Below, piece by piece: positions 13,450 to 22,272 of a stretch of 47,671 nucleotides of DNA. The stretch lies in the IMG/VR virus record IMGVR_UViG_3300044490_000050, positions 1 through 47,671 of that record; one strand, 5' to 3'. The notes under the pieces are model-generated. The model was not told the DNA's origin. It did not search any database and was given only the letters and a program-made list of their open reading frames with translations. Numbering within the stretch: the first letter of the stretch is position 1; each line of letters starts with the position of its first letter. Made by a program: the position numbers and the translations under genes. This DNA comes from a virus.

Positions 13450-15741
13450 ATGTCCTACATATCCCTATGGCCTAACTGCATTCAAGTGAGCTCGGAACAT
13501 CCTATTCGCGCTCTCTTGAATGACGTCCATCAATCTGAATGGCTTCCTGACAAGTCTTGCTTGCAGGCTCCATGTACTCCATACAATCTATCTATCGCCA
13601 TTCATGCTTTCGCGGAAGAGCACGAATACGAAGAAATGCGACGCGCATCAGAGATATTTTGCGATGTTACACAATCGCAGAACGTTAGCATCGAAATGAT
13701 GCATCGTCGTTCCGCTTCTGAAAAGCGCGATGCCGGATACGATCACAGAACGTATATGCTTTCAGAAGAGATAGTCACTTCTCGTGAAGTAGTCACTGAA
13801 CGAGACGAGATTTGCAGTAAACTGATTCAAACCACCAAGGAAGAGCCTGCTCCTGGTATTTATGGAGCTTTAGGTCTAAAAGTTTCTGTATCTTACACAG
13901 AAACTATTGAAGAAATAGTCAAAGTACAGCATGTCGACATTGTCAGCGAAACTTCAATCGTAAAGAAAGATGCTTACGCTGATTGGCTTGGAATTCTCAA
14001 AGACGTTATGCCGTATAGTCAGCAACTCTTTGGTGCTGATCATCTTCTACAGCTTCGTAATCTTGCATTGCTTTATGATATGCGCGTCGGGAAAACTCTG
14101 ACTGTGATTCTTGCAGCAAAGTTGCTTCAAGACCGTGGCCTTCTGACTTGCGTACTTGTCGTCTGTCCAGTTCCGATCATGGAAGCGGTCTGGTCTACAC
14201 AGCTAAAGCAGCAAGGTTTTCATCCTTTGGTGCTTGGCGGAACGCCGGAAGAAGATGAGGCAGACTTGACGTGGGTCGGCGTACCTGCATCTGAAGGTGG
14301 ATACGACGCTGTCATCTGTTCATATGAAGGCACATATCGTCGAGCAGATATGATCTTGGAGAACATAGACCCATCATCTACAATGGTTATTGTAGATGAA
14401 TCATCGAAGATAAAGAATCCGATAGCTCAACGTACTCGTGGAGTTCGTACACTTACCTATTCATGTGAATACGTTACCGTACTTTCCGGTTCGCCGATGT
14501 CCAACGGGCCGCAAGACATCTGGTCACAGATGTATATTGTTGATCGCGGAATTCGACTCGGTGCGTCGTTTAATAACTTTATGAACGATTACTTGTACCA
14601 GAATCGTGCTGGACGATGGCTTGTCCGTCCAGGGGAGAAATGTGTTCGATTCGAAATGGCTTTACATTCGGCATCGTCTCGAATGATTGCGTCTGAAGCA
14701 GACCAGTTTAATGGACGCGCGGAAGCGATTCGCTACATCTCTCTTCCTCCTTCGCAGGAACAAGTCGTCGCTACAAATGACGTTATTGATGGCATTGTAA
14801 AACTCGCATCAGAGTCTGACGACGTTCGATATATCAAAGCACACTTGCTTACTCAGATGGGTTATCTTCGCGAAATCTGTTGTGGATATAATAAGGCACA
14901 ACTCGAAGAAGGTGGACCATATAGTCGTTGGAGATTTTCGTATGATCCTAAAACGCTTTGGCTCGAAGCGTTCCTTGCAGGCAATCCAGGGGTACCTGTA
15001 GTCTGCTACACGGAATACAACGAGCAAGAGCAAATCGTATGCGATATGCTTCGACGAACAGGTACTTCATACTTGTGTCTCTCGCAAATGCGAGGCACAC
15101 CTTCGTCCAGAGGAGCAGAACTTCAAGAGGCATTCCAGTCTGGTGAGATTCGTGTAGCAGTTTTGAAACCAATACAATGTTACGGTCTCGCATTGAATCG
15201 CATTCCAGCAGTCAAAGACTCACGCGGAGCATTTCCTGTTATCATCTACATGTCTCTAACGTGGGCACTCGATCCTTTCACTCAAAGTAAAGCAAGATGT
15301 CTCGGGACGTGGGAAGGCAAGTCAATCACAACAACTATATACTACTTGACGATTCGTAACTCCATCGAAGAGAAGATAATCGAGGCTATAAAGCGTAAAC
15401 AGTGGTCCTCAGATAGCCTTCTCAAAGACGATTCTCGACAGGGATACGTTAACCTTGCCGAGGAGCTTCGCCTAATGCCGGACGACGTACCATCTGACGA
15501 TATGTTCGACCCACAAGAAATGGCAGCTCGTTTGATTCTAAAAATAGGACCTAACTTCCGTCCAACATGGAAACGCATCGAAAAGGCGTGTCCTGGATAC
15601 CTGGATAACAGATACATGCTCGACATGAATGCTGCGAACATCCAACATCTTTCAGATAGTCAGTATCGAAGGTACATGGAAGTCAAGTCTGCAATGTATC
15701 TTCATGACAAGTTCGACGAGAAAGGATATGCTGTAAAATAG
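13450..15741 (+). CDS. SNF2-family (SF2) helicase/ATPase
   Basis: 763 aa. Residues 1-~185 are a poorly conserved N-terminal domain. The SF2 core then shows motif I DMRVGK215T, motif Ia VVCPVPIMEAVW, motif II VDE317SSKIKNP, motif III LSGSPMSNGPQDIWSQM, motif IV-like VCYTEYNEQE, motif V-like QCYGLALN and motif VI QSKARCLGTWEG. The order and the SGSP/NGPQ-type motif place it in the SNF2/Rad54-like group found in many phages, where it may remodel or translocate on duplex DNA during replication or recombination. The weak Shine-Dalgarno AAGGA suits a lower-level protein. The gene ends at a hairpin. Confidence 0.88.
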   Translation: MSYISLWPNCIQVSSEHPIRALLNDVHQSEWLPDKSCLQAPCTPYNLSIAIHAFAEEHEYEEMRRASEIFCDVTQSQNVSIEMMHRRSASEKRDAGYDHRTYMLSEEIVTSREVVTERDEICSKLIQTTKEEPAPGIYGALGLKVSVSYTETIEEIVKVQHVDIVSETSIVKKDAYADWLGILKDVMPYSQQLFGADHLLQLRNLALLYDMRVGKTLTVILAAKLLQDRGLLTCVLVVCPVPIMEAVWSTQLKQQGFHPLVLGGTPEEDEADLTWVGVPASEGGYDAVICSYEGTYRRADMILENIDPSSTMVIVDESSKIKNPIAQRTRGVRTLTYSCEYVTVLSGSPMSNGPQDIWSQMYIVDRGIRLGASFNNFMNDYLYQNRAGRWLVRPGEKCVRFEMALHSASSRMIASEADQFNGRAEAIRYISLPPSQEQVVATNDVIDGIVKLASESDDVRYIKAHLLTQMGYLREICCGYNKAQLEEGGPYSRWRFSYDPKTLWLEAFLAGNPGVPVVCYTEYNEQEQIVCDMLRRTGTSYLCLSQMRGTPSSRGAELQEAFQSGEIRVAVLKPIQCYGLALNRIPAVKDSRGAFPVIIYMSLTWALDPFTQSKARCLGTWEGKSITTTIYYLTIRNSIEEKIIEAIKRKQWSSDSLLKDDSRQGYVNLAEELRLMPDDVPSDDMFDPQEMAARLILKIGPNFRPTWKRIEKACPGYLDNRYMLDMNAANIQHLSDSQYRRYMEVKSAMYLHDKFDEKGYAVK

Positions 15742-15764
15742 TATTGTGCATTCCGCACAATACT
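15740..15764 (+). terminator. intergenic hairpin after the helicase gene
   Basis: AGTATTGTGC (15740-15749) pairs with GCACAATACT (15755-15764). The stem begins inside the stop codon and is followed by TATTA, not a T run. Terminator or mRNA-end signal. Confidence 0.5.
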
Positions 15765-15801
15765 TATTACAGCATCTTGAACTATAAGTAGGAGTATAAC
15801 T

Positions 15802-16053
15802 ATGCACCCTCGAATCATTACCCATCACGACGGAACACAGCAACTCATTTCCATCCTTGACTGGCAAATAGTACAAGATACGACTTGTCCACACAATAAA
15901 GAGTATCACAGACTCTTTGTTGAGTTCTGGATGAGAATTCAGAAACGGCTCCGTGAAGCAGGACATGCATCTGCATACCATAATGTTTTACAACGTCATG
16001 GATACTGGCAAATGGAGTTCAAAAATTGGTGCGAGGTTAACTATGCCGATTAA
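15802..16053 (+). CDS. 83-aa hypothetical protein
   Basis: Soluble small protein with a good start (TAGGAGTATAACTATG). It starts with a beta-type segment (IITHHDGTQQLISILDWQIV) and continues with helices containing His and Trp (EYHRLFVEFWMRIQKRLREA). It overlaps the next gene by 11 bp in another frame. No match to a known family is visible. Confidence 0.75.
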   Translation: MHPRIITHHDGTQQLISILDWQIVQDTTCPHNKEYHRLFVEFWMRIQKRLREAGHASAYHNVLQRHGYWQMEFKNWCEVNYAD

Positions 16054-16216
16054 CAACCAAGGTTGCAACACTGAAGCCGATACAACAATTATTGAAACTG
16101 TAGCGATTATTTTAATCGCTCTATTCGCTTGGTGGTGGATTACAATCACAGATAGAACTGTGTCTGTAATGGAAGATACTGCTATTAGTGAGCAGAACGA
16201 GGTTTTAAATGATTAG
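16043..16216 (+). CDS. 57-aa single-span membrane protein
   Basis: The ATG at 16043 is preceded by GAGGTTAACT. The protein is polar at the start (MPINNQGCNTEAD), has one hydrophobic span with a Trp cluster at ~16-36 (IIETVAIILIALFAWWWITI), then an acidic tail. It lies among replication genes and overlaps the nuclease start by 8 bp, so membrane anchoring of the replication machinery or an inhibitory role at the host membrane can be imagined. Neither is supported by a motif. Confidence 0.65.
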   Translation: MPINNQGCNTEADTTIIETVAIILIALFAWWWITITDRTVSVMEDTAISEQNEVLND

Positions 16217-17246
16217 TATATACGACTACTTTAAGTCCCTCGAAGAGCCAGAATGGAAACGTCCATTTATTGATCTTATCGTTCCTGGTAAGATTATTAC
16301 TGTACGCCAATCTTCAATTAACATCTTCAATGAGTGTCGTCGTAAATACTTTTATGAATATATTGCGGGCGAAGATGAGATCGCTTTGCAAGCAAAACCG
16401 TATCATATAAGGATGTTGATTGGTTCCATCTGTCATGCTATTATAGCTGATAACTCTCAATCAGCTATTAAAGATGGAGACTATCACGGTCTTATGACGT
16501 TGATAGACTCTCTAAGAATGAAACAGCAATATGATATGCAAGGACAGACTACAGAAAGTCTTGCGCGGAAGTTTTTCGATGGCTCTATCTTTTGGGGATA
16601 CAGTCTTTATCAAGTTGCAAAGATTGCTCGTGGTATATTGTTTATGCAAGGATGGAAGTTCATTGAAACTGAATATAGTATGAGTCAATCCATTGTAAGT
16701 AAATCTAAACAAGGAAGTATCGAAATCTCAGGGACGCTTGATGCACTTTGCGTTGCAGGAGATGATACCATAGTTGTAGATTTTAAGTTTGGTGGTTTAT
16801 CTAACAGATTGATCAATCAATCAACACAATGTAAAGCTGATAGCTATTCTCCTTTGGAGATAACATATAGTACTCAACACAATATGTACGATTTCTTGAT
16901 TAGTAAAAATCCTGCATTGTGCAAATACAAACCTACACATTATGTATACGTTGTACCCGTATCTGTGATACCAGCACAATCAGGACCTAATAAAGGTAAA
17001 TGGAGAGGAGAACTGATTCACAAAGCTGATGCATTGTCTGAAAATCAACTCAGCGATTACTTCTATAATAACCTTCTCGAAGTCGTCCGAGAGATTTCGA
17101 GATGTACTCGTGAGAACATCTGGACTCGGAGCCATCCTTCTATTTACGGGCGGATAACGTGTCCGTCTTGCAGATGGAAGTCACAGTGTCTCGGAGTATC
17201 TGAGACAAGTAACGAATATGTTATGGACGATCCTGGATACCTATAG
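16209..17246 (+). CDS. RecB/Cas4-like PD-(D/E)XK nuclease with Fe-S cysteines
   Basis: 345 aa. Catalytic residues are readable as GTLD178AL and VVD191FK193 (the D-(D/E)XK core). A cysteine near the N-terminus (NEC43RRKYF) and three near the C-terminus (C318PSC321 and C327) are arranged as in Cas4/AddB-type nucleases that hold a 4Fe-4S cluster. Expected activity: single-strand-end-processing exonuclease in recombination or replication. The N-terminus MISIYDYFKS closely matches that of the methylase at 22653, and resembles a sliding-clamp-binding peptide. It overlaps the membrane protein upstream and is followed by the acidic-protein gene. Confidence 0.85.
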   Translation: MISIYDYFKSLEEPEWKRPFIDLIVPGKIITVRQSSINIFNECRRKYFYEYIAGEDEIALQAKPYHIRMLIGSICHAIIADNSQSAIKDGDYHGLMTLIDSLRMKQQYDMQGQTTESLARKFFDGSIFWGYSLYQVAKIARGILFMQGWKFIETEYSMSQSIVSKSKQGSIEISGTLDALCVAGDDTIVVDFKFGGLSNRLINQSTQCKADSYSPLEITYSTQHNMYDFLISKNPALCKYKPTHYVYVVPVSVIPAQSGPNKGKWRGELIHKADALSENQLSDYFYNNLLEVVREISRCTRENIWTRSHPSIYGRITCPSCRWKSQCLGVSETSNEYVMDDPGYL

Positions 17247-17280
17247 GAATCGTCTACGACGTATTCTATCAGGAGCAAAC

Positions 17281-17616
17281 ATGACGCATGATATGGCAAT
17301 GTCAGAGTTCGTGGGGAGAAACTTCATCATCGGCTTTGGCGCTCGCGACGTCATCGCAGATCATATTTCGCGGTTCGCGACCGCATACGGAGATGACGAG
17401 ATGAACGACGAAATGGATGACGAGAACGATAAGGACTTCGAAGACTTCGAAGACGACGAAAACTTCGAAGACGACGAAGACTTCAACTTCGAAGACGACG
17501 AAGACTTCAACTCCGAAGATGAGGACTTCGAAGAAGATGACGACTGGCTTGATGACGACACCGACGAAGAAGTCGACTGTCTTGATGAAACCTACAACAC
17601 CAACGACGAGGAGTAA
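17281..17616 (+). CDS. extremely acidic 111-aa protein, possible DNA mimic
   Basis: The ATG at 17281 follows AGGAGCAAAC. The first 38 residues (MTHDMAMSEFVGRNFIIGFG, then ARDVIADHISRF) look like a small helical domain. The remaining ~70 residues are almost all Asp/Glu with regularly spaced Phe or Trp (repeats of the type DFEDDENFEDDEDF). Acidic phage proteins of this size often mimic DNA to block host restriction or nucleoid proteins. A simple acidic tail of a structural or SSB-like protein is the alternative. The repeats are encoded by near-identical GAC/GAA-TTC units, so length may vary between strains. GC-rich codons. Confidence 0.75.
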   Translation: MTHDMAMSEFVGRNFIIGFGARDVIADHISRFATAYGDDEMNDEMDDENDKDFEDFEDDENFEDDEDFNFEDDEDFNSEDEDFEEDDDWLDDDTDEEVDCLDETYNTNDEE

Positions 17617-17621
17617 CTGAC

Positions 17622-18485
17622 ATGACAACCGAAAACGAAATCATTCTTCTCGGTTCGAGCGAACTCTCTGAGCTTTTCATCAACTGCGATGACGGAAACT
17701 TCGAGGATCTTGCAGCTTCTCCATGGCAGGACTTCGGAGAAGTGAAAATGAATCGAGGTGACACAGGATTCGTCGTTGAGTTCGGAGGACAGAAGGTACG
17801 TCCAGAATCTTTGCTCATTACGATTCTTGGACGAAAGAACTACTATGCACGTCGTTCATACTTTCTCCAGGAAGATACATCGAAACCGCTTTGCACGACT
17901 CCTCTCGTCGACATGGGCCGCGGCTCCAAGACTACTTGGATTGGCAAGGATCGTGAAGATGTTGTGCATGAATGCTCTTCATGCAAATATGGAACGTTCG
18001 GTGGCCCATGCCGAGAAACGCGACTCATTTGGGTCGTTCTGTGGACCGAGGATCCGGATGGAAAACTTCAGCTTTTTGCTGATATTCCATTCAACTTCTC
18101 TGTTCCTTTGACGTCGATCAACATGACTGATGGAATCGTCAAGCGCGTGAAGCTCTTGACGGTCATGAAGAATAATGTCAAGACGCCAGTTCCGTTGCTC
18201 GCAACAGTATGGAGACTCAAATCTGAAGTCATCAAGAAACAAGGCTTCACATACTCGCGTCTGCTTCCTCCAGAACTCATCAAGAAGATGCCATCTCGTG
18301 ACCAGTATGAGTTCATCAACGAAGTGTCCGACAATTTGTATATCGACTTGGAACAGTATCGACGTGAGCATATCGTACCGGAAGGATCTGCCGGAAGGAT
18401 TGATCCGGAAGGAAGTCCTGATGTTCCTGGCCCTACTGATGAACATGGTATCCCATTGGCGGACGACGGAAAACCAGTCTTTTAG
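17622..18485 (+). CDS. 287-aa protein with Cys cluster, probable nucleic-acid-binding
   Basis: It begins 6 bp after the acidic gene. Beta-rich throughout. Around residues 112-126 it has CSSCKYGTFGGPC, a CxxC-x8-C cluster likely to bind zinc together with a residue elsewhere. The C-terminal ~35 residues are Pro/Gly/Asp-rich (PEGSPDVPGPTDEHG). Similar Cys-cluster proteins next to phage helicase and nuclease genes are often thought to be ssDNA-binding, but I cannot assign a family. Codon use is GC-rich like its acidic neighbour, and the two may form a pair. It ends at a hairpin that closes this transcription unit. Confidence 0.75.
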   Translation: MTTENEIILLGSSELSELFINCDDGNFEDLAASPWQDFGEVKMNRGDTGFVVEFGGQKVRPESLLITILGRKNYYARRSYFLQEDTSKPLCTTPLVDMGRGSKTTWIGKDREDVVHECSSCKYGTFGGPCRETRLIWVVLWTEDPDGKLQLFADIPFNFSVPLTSINMTDGIVKRVKLLTVMKNNVKTPVPLLATVWRLKSEVIKKQGFTYSRLLPPELIKKMPSRDQYEFINEVSDNLYIDLEQYRREHIVPEGSAGRIDPEGSPDVPGPTDEHGIPLADDGKPVF

Positions 18486-18617
18486 CATCGTGTTCTGACG
18501 ATTGCCGATGAAGGTTCGTCGGCAATAGTCAGTATATGATGTATTGACAGTGTGTTAGTACGCAATACTGAATAGTATACATGACGTATACTATACTTCA
18601 ACAAAAGGGAAAAAAAA
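18486..18617 (+). promoter_or_regulatory. intergenic control region: hairpin, TTGACA and 9-bp inverted repeat
   Basis: CTGAC-g-ATTGCCGA pairs with TCGGCAAT-a-GTCAG (18496-18531), a terminator-like stem without a T run. TTGACA follows at 18544-18549 but no good -10 lies at 16-18 bp. ATAGTATAC (18572-18580) and GTATACTAT (18586-18594) form a perfect inverted repeat with a 5-bp spacer just before the next ribosome site, a plausible operator. A new transcription unit probably starts here. Confidence 0.5.
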
Positions 18618-19031
18618 ATGACTACGCAAGTCGGAACGATCTCCACTGAGTTTACTCCTACCGAATACTCTTCCAAAATGTATTGGGTCGTCAACGAAAA
18701 GAGTGGACAGCCGTATATGAGGATGCTTTTTCCTCTTTGCGGTTTTTCGTTTGGCATTTATTTTTACATCGATACGATGAGGCTTGTACTCGTAAATAGG
18801 GATTTTTCTGACGTAGATACTATTGATAATGTTCAAACTGTTATTAATAGAATCGACATTCAAATGGAATATGATTCCAAAGATCATGACATTGAAAATG
18901 CGCCAATGGCGTACTACGCGACGATCAATTTCTGTGGAGCAGTCTACGATATTGATGTAATTACTCCTGAACTTGAAGAGGGTCGCGCAAAGCGTGGATG
19001 TTTCGGTACGCTTCGTATTCGTAGGGCGTAG
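18618..19031 (+). CDS. 137-aa hypothetical protein
   Basis: Beta-rich soluble protein of unknown function. The ATG at 18618 follows AAAAGGGAAAAAAAA, so the start has a purine-rich rather than classical site. It reads MTTQVGTISTEFTPTEYSSK with many aromatic residues, and ends in a basic RRA. It is possibly an accessory protein for the primase-helicase encoded next. No motif. Confidence 0.75.
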   Translation: MTTQVGTISTEFTPTEYSSKMYWVVNEKSGQPYMRMLFPLCGFSFGIYFYIDTMRLVLVNRDFSDVDTIDNVQTVINRIDIQMEYDSKDHDIENAPMAYYATINFCGAVYDIDVITPELEEGRAKRGCFGTLRIRRA

Positions 19032-19065
19032 TGTAGATTAACTATGCATATTTGTTAATCTACAC
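19031..19065 (+). terminator. 12-bp hairpin directly before the primase ribosome site
   Basis: GTGTAGATTAAC (19031-19042) pairs perfectly with GTTAATCTACAC (19054-19065); the GGAG of the primase gene begins two bases later. There is no T run. More likely an RNA-processing, stability or attenuation element than a plain terminator. Confidence 0.5.
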
Positions 19066-19074
19066 GGAGCATCC

Positions 19075-22000
19075 ATGCTTGATTTTAAGCAGCAAGTAAT
19101 CGCTGCGATTGACATACAACGTGAGGCCGAGGATCTGCTCGGCGCTCACGATTACCAACGTGGAGACGAGTTTAGATACTCGTGTCCATGTAAAGACAAT
19201 CATAAGCATGGCGATCACAATAACAGTCTGACTTTGAATGTTAGAACTGGTCAGTTCAAATGCCATGCTTGTGGGTTTATTGGAGATTTGTTTACTCTTT
19301 ATGCAGAAGTAAAGTCTCTTAATCTTAAAAGTGATTTCGGACTTATACTTAAACAACTTGGTGCGAAGTATGGAGTTTCTGTAAGCACACAGAAGTTTCA
19401 ACGTCGTACAGAAACTAAAGAAGTAATCAAGGCAATCAAAGTATTACCTAAAGATAATCGTGATTTCTTGCATTATGCTCAGGCTTATAGAAAACTTCTG
19501 CCAATAGAAGTAGGAGAGCGTTTACTTAATAACTACGGCATCAATCAGGAGACGATTGCAAAACGTGGGTACGCATATATCTATAATAGACTATGGATTC
19601 CAGTTCCCAAAGACTACAAAGGAAAGAATCATGCGGACACTCAACTTGTTGGTATCCGTAAGCATGATGTGATGCGTGCTCACGCGAAATGGCAAATAGA
19701 CGACGGACCTAAAGCTGGTATATGGGATACAGAAGTCCCGGATTCGCATCCTACTTGGAAGTGGCGTTCAGGTAATGGTAAATCAATTGGTGTAGCAGGA
19801 TTCAATCCTGTATACGTCTACCCAATGGAAGTTCTTTTAACTTCAAGAGAAGTATGGTTGGTTGGTGGAGAACTTAAAGCAGACCTTCTTAATCAACTTG
19901 GTATTCCAGCAGTCTGTTGGACCGCTGGAGAAGGCGAGTGGAACAAAGCAGTCATTAAACAATTTGCGTCAAAGATCGTTCGTGTTCTTATGGACATAGA
20001 CGATGCTGGCGAACGTGCAACATTCGGTAGTGTAGGTGAAGCATCTTACACCAATAAAGTAGGAGACAACCGTGGGAAATCGCCGAAAGGATTATGCCAA
20101 GTCTTGCTTGAAAACGGGGCGGGGGAAGTTTATGGTGGGAGATTGCCAAAAACTTTCGAAATCTATGAGGATTCAGATTGTTCAACAGGAAATGAATCGT
20201 CAGGAGATGGAAAAATTGAATCTAGACGAAGAATATCCACGGTTTCCTTACCATCCAATGGCGATGTTACGGATTTCCTACGCTTTCATAGATGGAATAT
20301 AAAAGAAGCTCTTCCAAAGATTACTTGGCAAAAGTTTGAACATGTTCAAATTGAATCTTTTGAACAAGCAATATCTGAATATGAGTTTGAACAAGTACCG
20401 GACTTTGAAAAGTCCACGCATATTAGATTTAATCAAGTCGTAAATCCAACTTTTGTAGGAAAATGGCTTGACGTTTCTTTTATCATCGCAGGAAAACAAG
20501 ACACTCCATATCTAAGTCCAATGGGTGCTACGGCTACTTGCGAACCTGTAGCAATCCAAGGTCCATTGATGCAGAAGTGTGGATTCTGTCCACTCGGAAA
20601 AGGTGAGCATAGTATTACTATGCAATTCTCTGACTCAGAAAGAGTGGACTTTGCCGGGATGTCTCCTCCTAAAGTGAGGAAACTGATCATCAGCAAGTTC
20701 AAGATTCCGCAATGCAGTTATCCCATGATTGATGTTCGTAATGATTCGCTCATCCCAGTCGTGGCTATTCCTACTTTAGATGCTAATGTTATTTCAGAAC
20801 AGTACCTGCAACTCCCAATCTGGATCTCCGGATTGGATAAGGAATCAGAAACACACGAGTTGAACCCAACAGACGATAATGCCGCATATGATTCTGTAGG
20901 AAAAATCATTCCACAACCTTCTGATGGTAAGATTACATTTGTAGCTTCTCGTCTAAAACGTAGCGAAGGTGATGTGTTTGCGTTCAAATATAATGAATTT
21001 TATTCTAAAAGACTTCAAGAAATCATGAGTTCGTATGGAACTAAAGAAGATGCTATTTGTGCTGTTGTAAATTCATTGAATTCGCATCTGTTACATTTGT
21101 ATCATATGGAGAAAATGATTCGCTATCAGCTTATGGCTTTCTTTATGCCATTTCGTTATCGTATTGGGCACCAACCTAATCCTAAAGTGTGTGCAGAAGT
21201 CTGTATAATAGGAGAATCTCGTTGTGGAAAATCGTCTACTATCGCTCAGTTGCTTCCTTTCTTTGGTGCGGGACGTTACGTTGACGTCTCAACAGCTACA
21301 GATATTGGACTTGTTGGAGGAAACACAAGCATCGGCTCACGCTCCATTTTTACTTGGGGCGTCCTGCCAATGGCAAATGGTGGCATTGTAGTAATCGATG
21401 AAGCCAATAAATTGTCGACAGAAGCAATTTCTGCACTTACAAATATCAGATCATCAGGAGTAGCTGAGAGAGTAACTGTATCAGGACATAGAAAAGCTAA
21501 AGCTAATGTTCGCATCTTGTGGCTTGCTAATCCACGAGATGGTCGCGAACTCAAAAAGTACGGCGACCCAATGAGAGCAGGTTTTGACTTATTTGGATCA
21601 GATCAGGACATGGCTCGCCTTGATATGTTTATGATTCAGTTTAAAGAAAAAAATGTAGATGGTATTCATGGTGTACAACATGGTCTTTATGAAGAAGTCT
21701 ATCCTCGCGATCTTGCAAGATACCATTTATCGTGGGCATGGTGTTTAAAAGAACATGATTTTGTATTTGAAGATCCTATGTATTTATTAAATAAAACTTC
21801 AAGTATTATTCCAAAAAATGATCATCCTATGCTGTATGCAACTGAAGCACGATTTAAAGTAGGCCGTATTGCTGCTACAATAGCCACATTAACATACAAT
21901 AGATATGATCAACATTCAGTTCTTGTTGATAATGAATCAGTAGATTTAGCTTGTGAGCATATTCAAAAGATGATAGGAGATACTACACCTGGATGTTTAC

Positions 22001-22263
22001 AGAGCACCGAAGGAAAGGTAGTAATACCACAAGAGTTAATCTTTGTATTCAATAACATAACTGTTGAAAATAAGCCAAAACTGGGGATCTTCCTGGACAG
22101 GACTCTTTGTTCAGACAGAGACTTGAAAGAATTGTTTGGACAAAGCATTGCATTTCAACTGATGTCCATAATTCCGTGGACGCTCAAACTGGCTGACTAC
22201 AACAACGGAAAGATCATCTGGGACGATAGACTTCGTTCCATGGTCAGGGAATACATGAGATAG
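19075..22263 (+). CDS. primase fused to an MCM-like AAA+ helicase
   Basis: A 1062-aa replication protein. N-terminal CHC2-type zinc finger: C37PC with H43/H48, and C63HAC66. The TOPRIM fold of DnaG-like primases follows: LVGGE266LKAD and VLMD307ID309DA. A ~300-residue linker leads to an AAA+ ATPase: Walker A GESRCGK719SS, an insert (DIGLVGG), then WGVLPMANGGIVVID775EA, a sensor-1-type WLANP, and an arginine-finger-like AR848LD. The W-G-x(5)-GG-hhhDE and ANP pattern is that of MCM helicases, not DnaB/RecA-type or SF3. It probably loads at the origin, unwinds and primes. The GGAG before 19075 fixes the start. Confidence 0.85.
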   Translation: MLDFKQQVIAAIDIQREAEDLLGAHDYQRGDEFRYSCPCKDNHKHGDHNNSLTLNVRTGQFKCHACGFIGDLFTLYAEVKSLNLKSDFGLILKQLGAKYGVSVSTQKFQRRTETKEVIKAIKVLPKDNRDFLHYAQAYRKLLPIEVGERLLNNYGINQETIAKRGYAYIYNRLWIPVPKDYKGKNHADTQLVGIRKHDVMRAHAKWQIDDGPKAGIWDTEVPDSHPTWKWRSGNGKSIGVAGFNPVYVYPMEVLLTSREVWLVGGELKADLLNQLGIPAVCWTAGEGEWNKAVIKQFASKIVRVLMDIDDAGERATFGSVGEASYTNKVGDNRGKSPKGLCQVLLENGAGEVYGGRLPKTFEIYEDSDCSTGNESSGDGKIESRRRISTVSLPSNGDVTDFLRFHRWNIKEALPKITWQKFEHVQIESFEQAISEYEFEQVPDFEKSTHIRFNQVVNPTFVGKWLDVSFIIAGKQDTPYLSPMGATATCEPVAIQGPLMQKCGFCPLGKGEHSITMQFSDSERVDFAGMSPPKVRKLIISKFKIPQCSYPMIDVRNDSLIPVVAIPTLDANVISEQYLQLPIWISGLDKESETHELNPTDDNAAYDSVGKIIPQPSDGKITFVASRLKRSEGDVFAFKYNEFYSKRLQEIMSSYGTKEDAICAVVNSLNSHLLHLYHMEKMIRYQLMAFFMPFRYRIGHQPNPKVCAEVCIIGESRCGKSSTIAQLLPFFGAGRYVDVSTATDIGLVGGNTSIGSRSIFTWGVLPMANGGIVVIDEANKLSTEAISALTNIRSSGVAERVTVSGHRKAKANVRILWLANPRDGRELKKYGDPMRAGFDLFGSDQDMARLDMFMIQFKEKNVDGIHGVQHGLYEEVYPRDLARYHLSWAWCLKEHDFVFEDPMYLLNKTSSIIPKNDHPMLYATEARFKVGRIAATIATLTYNRYDQHSVLVDNESVDLACEHIQKMIGDTTPGCLQSTEGKVVIPQELIFVFNNITVENKPKLGIFLDRTLCSDRDLKELFGQSIAFQLMSIIPWTLKLADYNNGKIIWDDRLRSMVREYMR

Positions 22264-22272
22264 GAGTATCAG

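Noticed and set aside
17302-17628. Val/Phe-rich and Ser-rich minus-strand frames and a Thr/Lys-rich plus frame
   Set aside because: Shadows of the GAC/GAA repeats of the acidic protein.
18544-18592. Full sigma70 promoter built from TTGACA (18544) and TATACT (18587)
   Set aside because: The spacing is far too long, and the bases at 16-18 bp from TTGACA do not resemble a -10. Left as an uncertain part of a control region.
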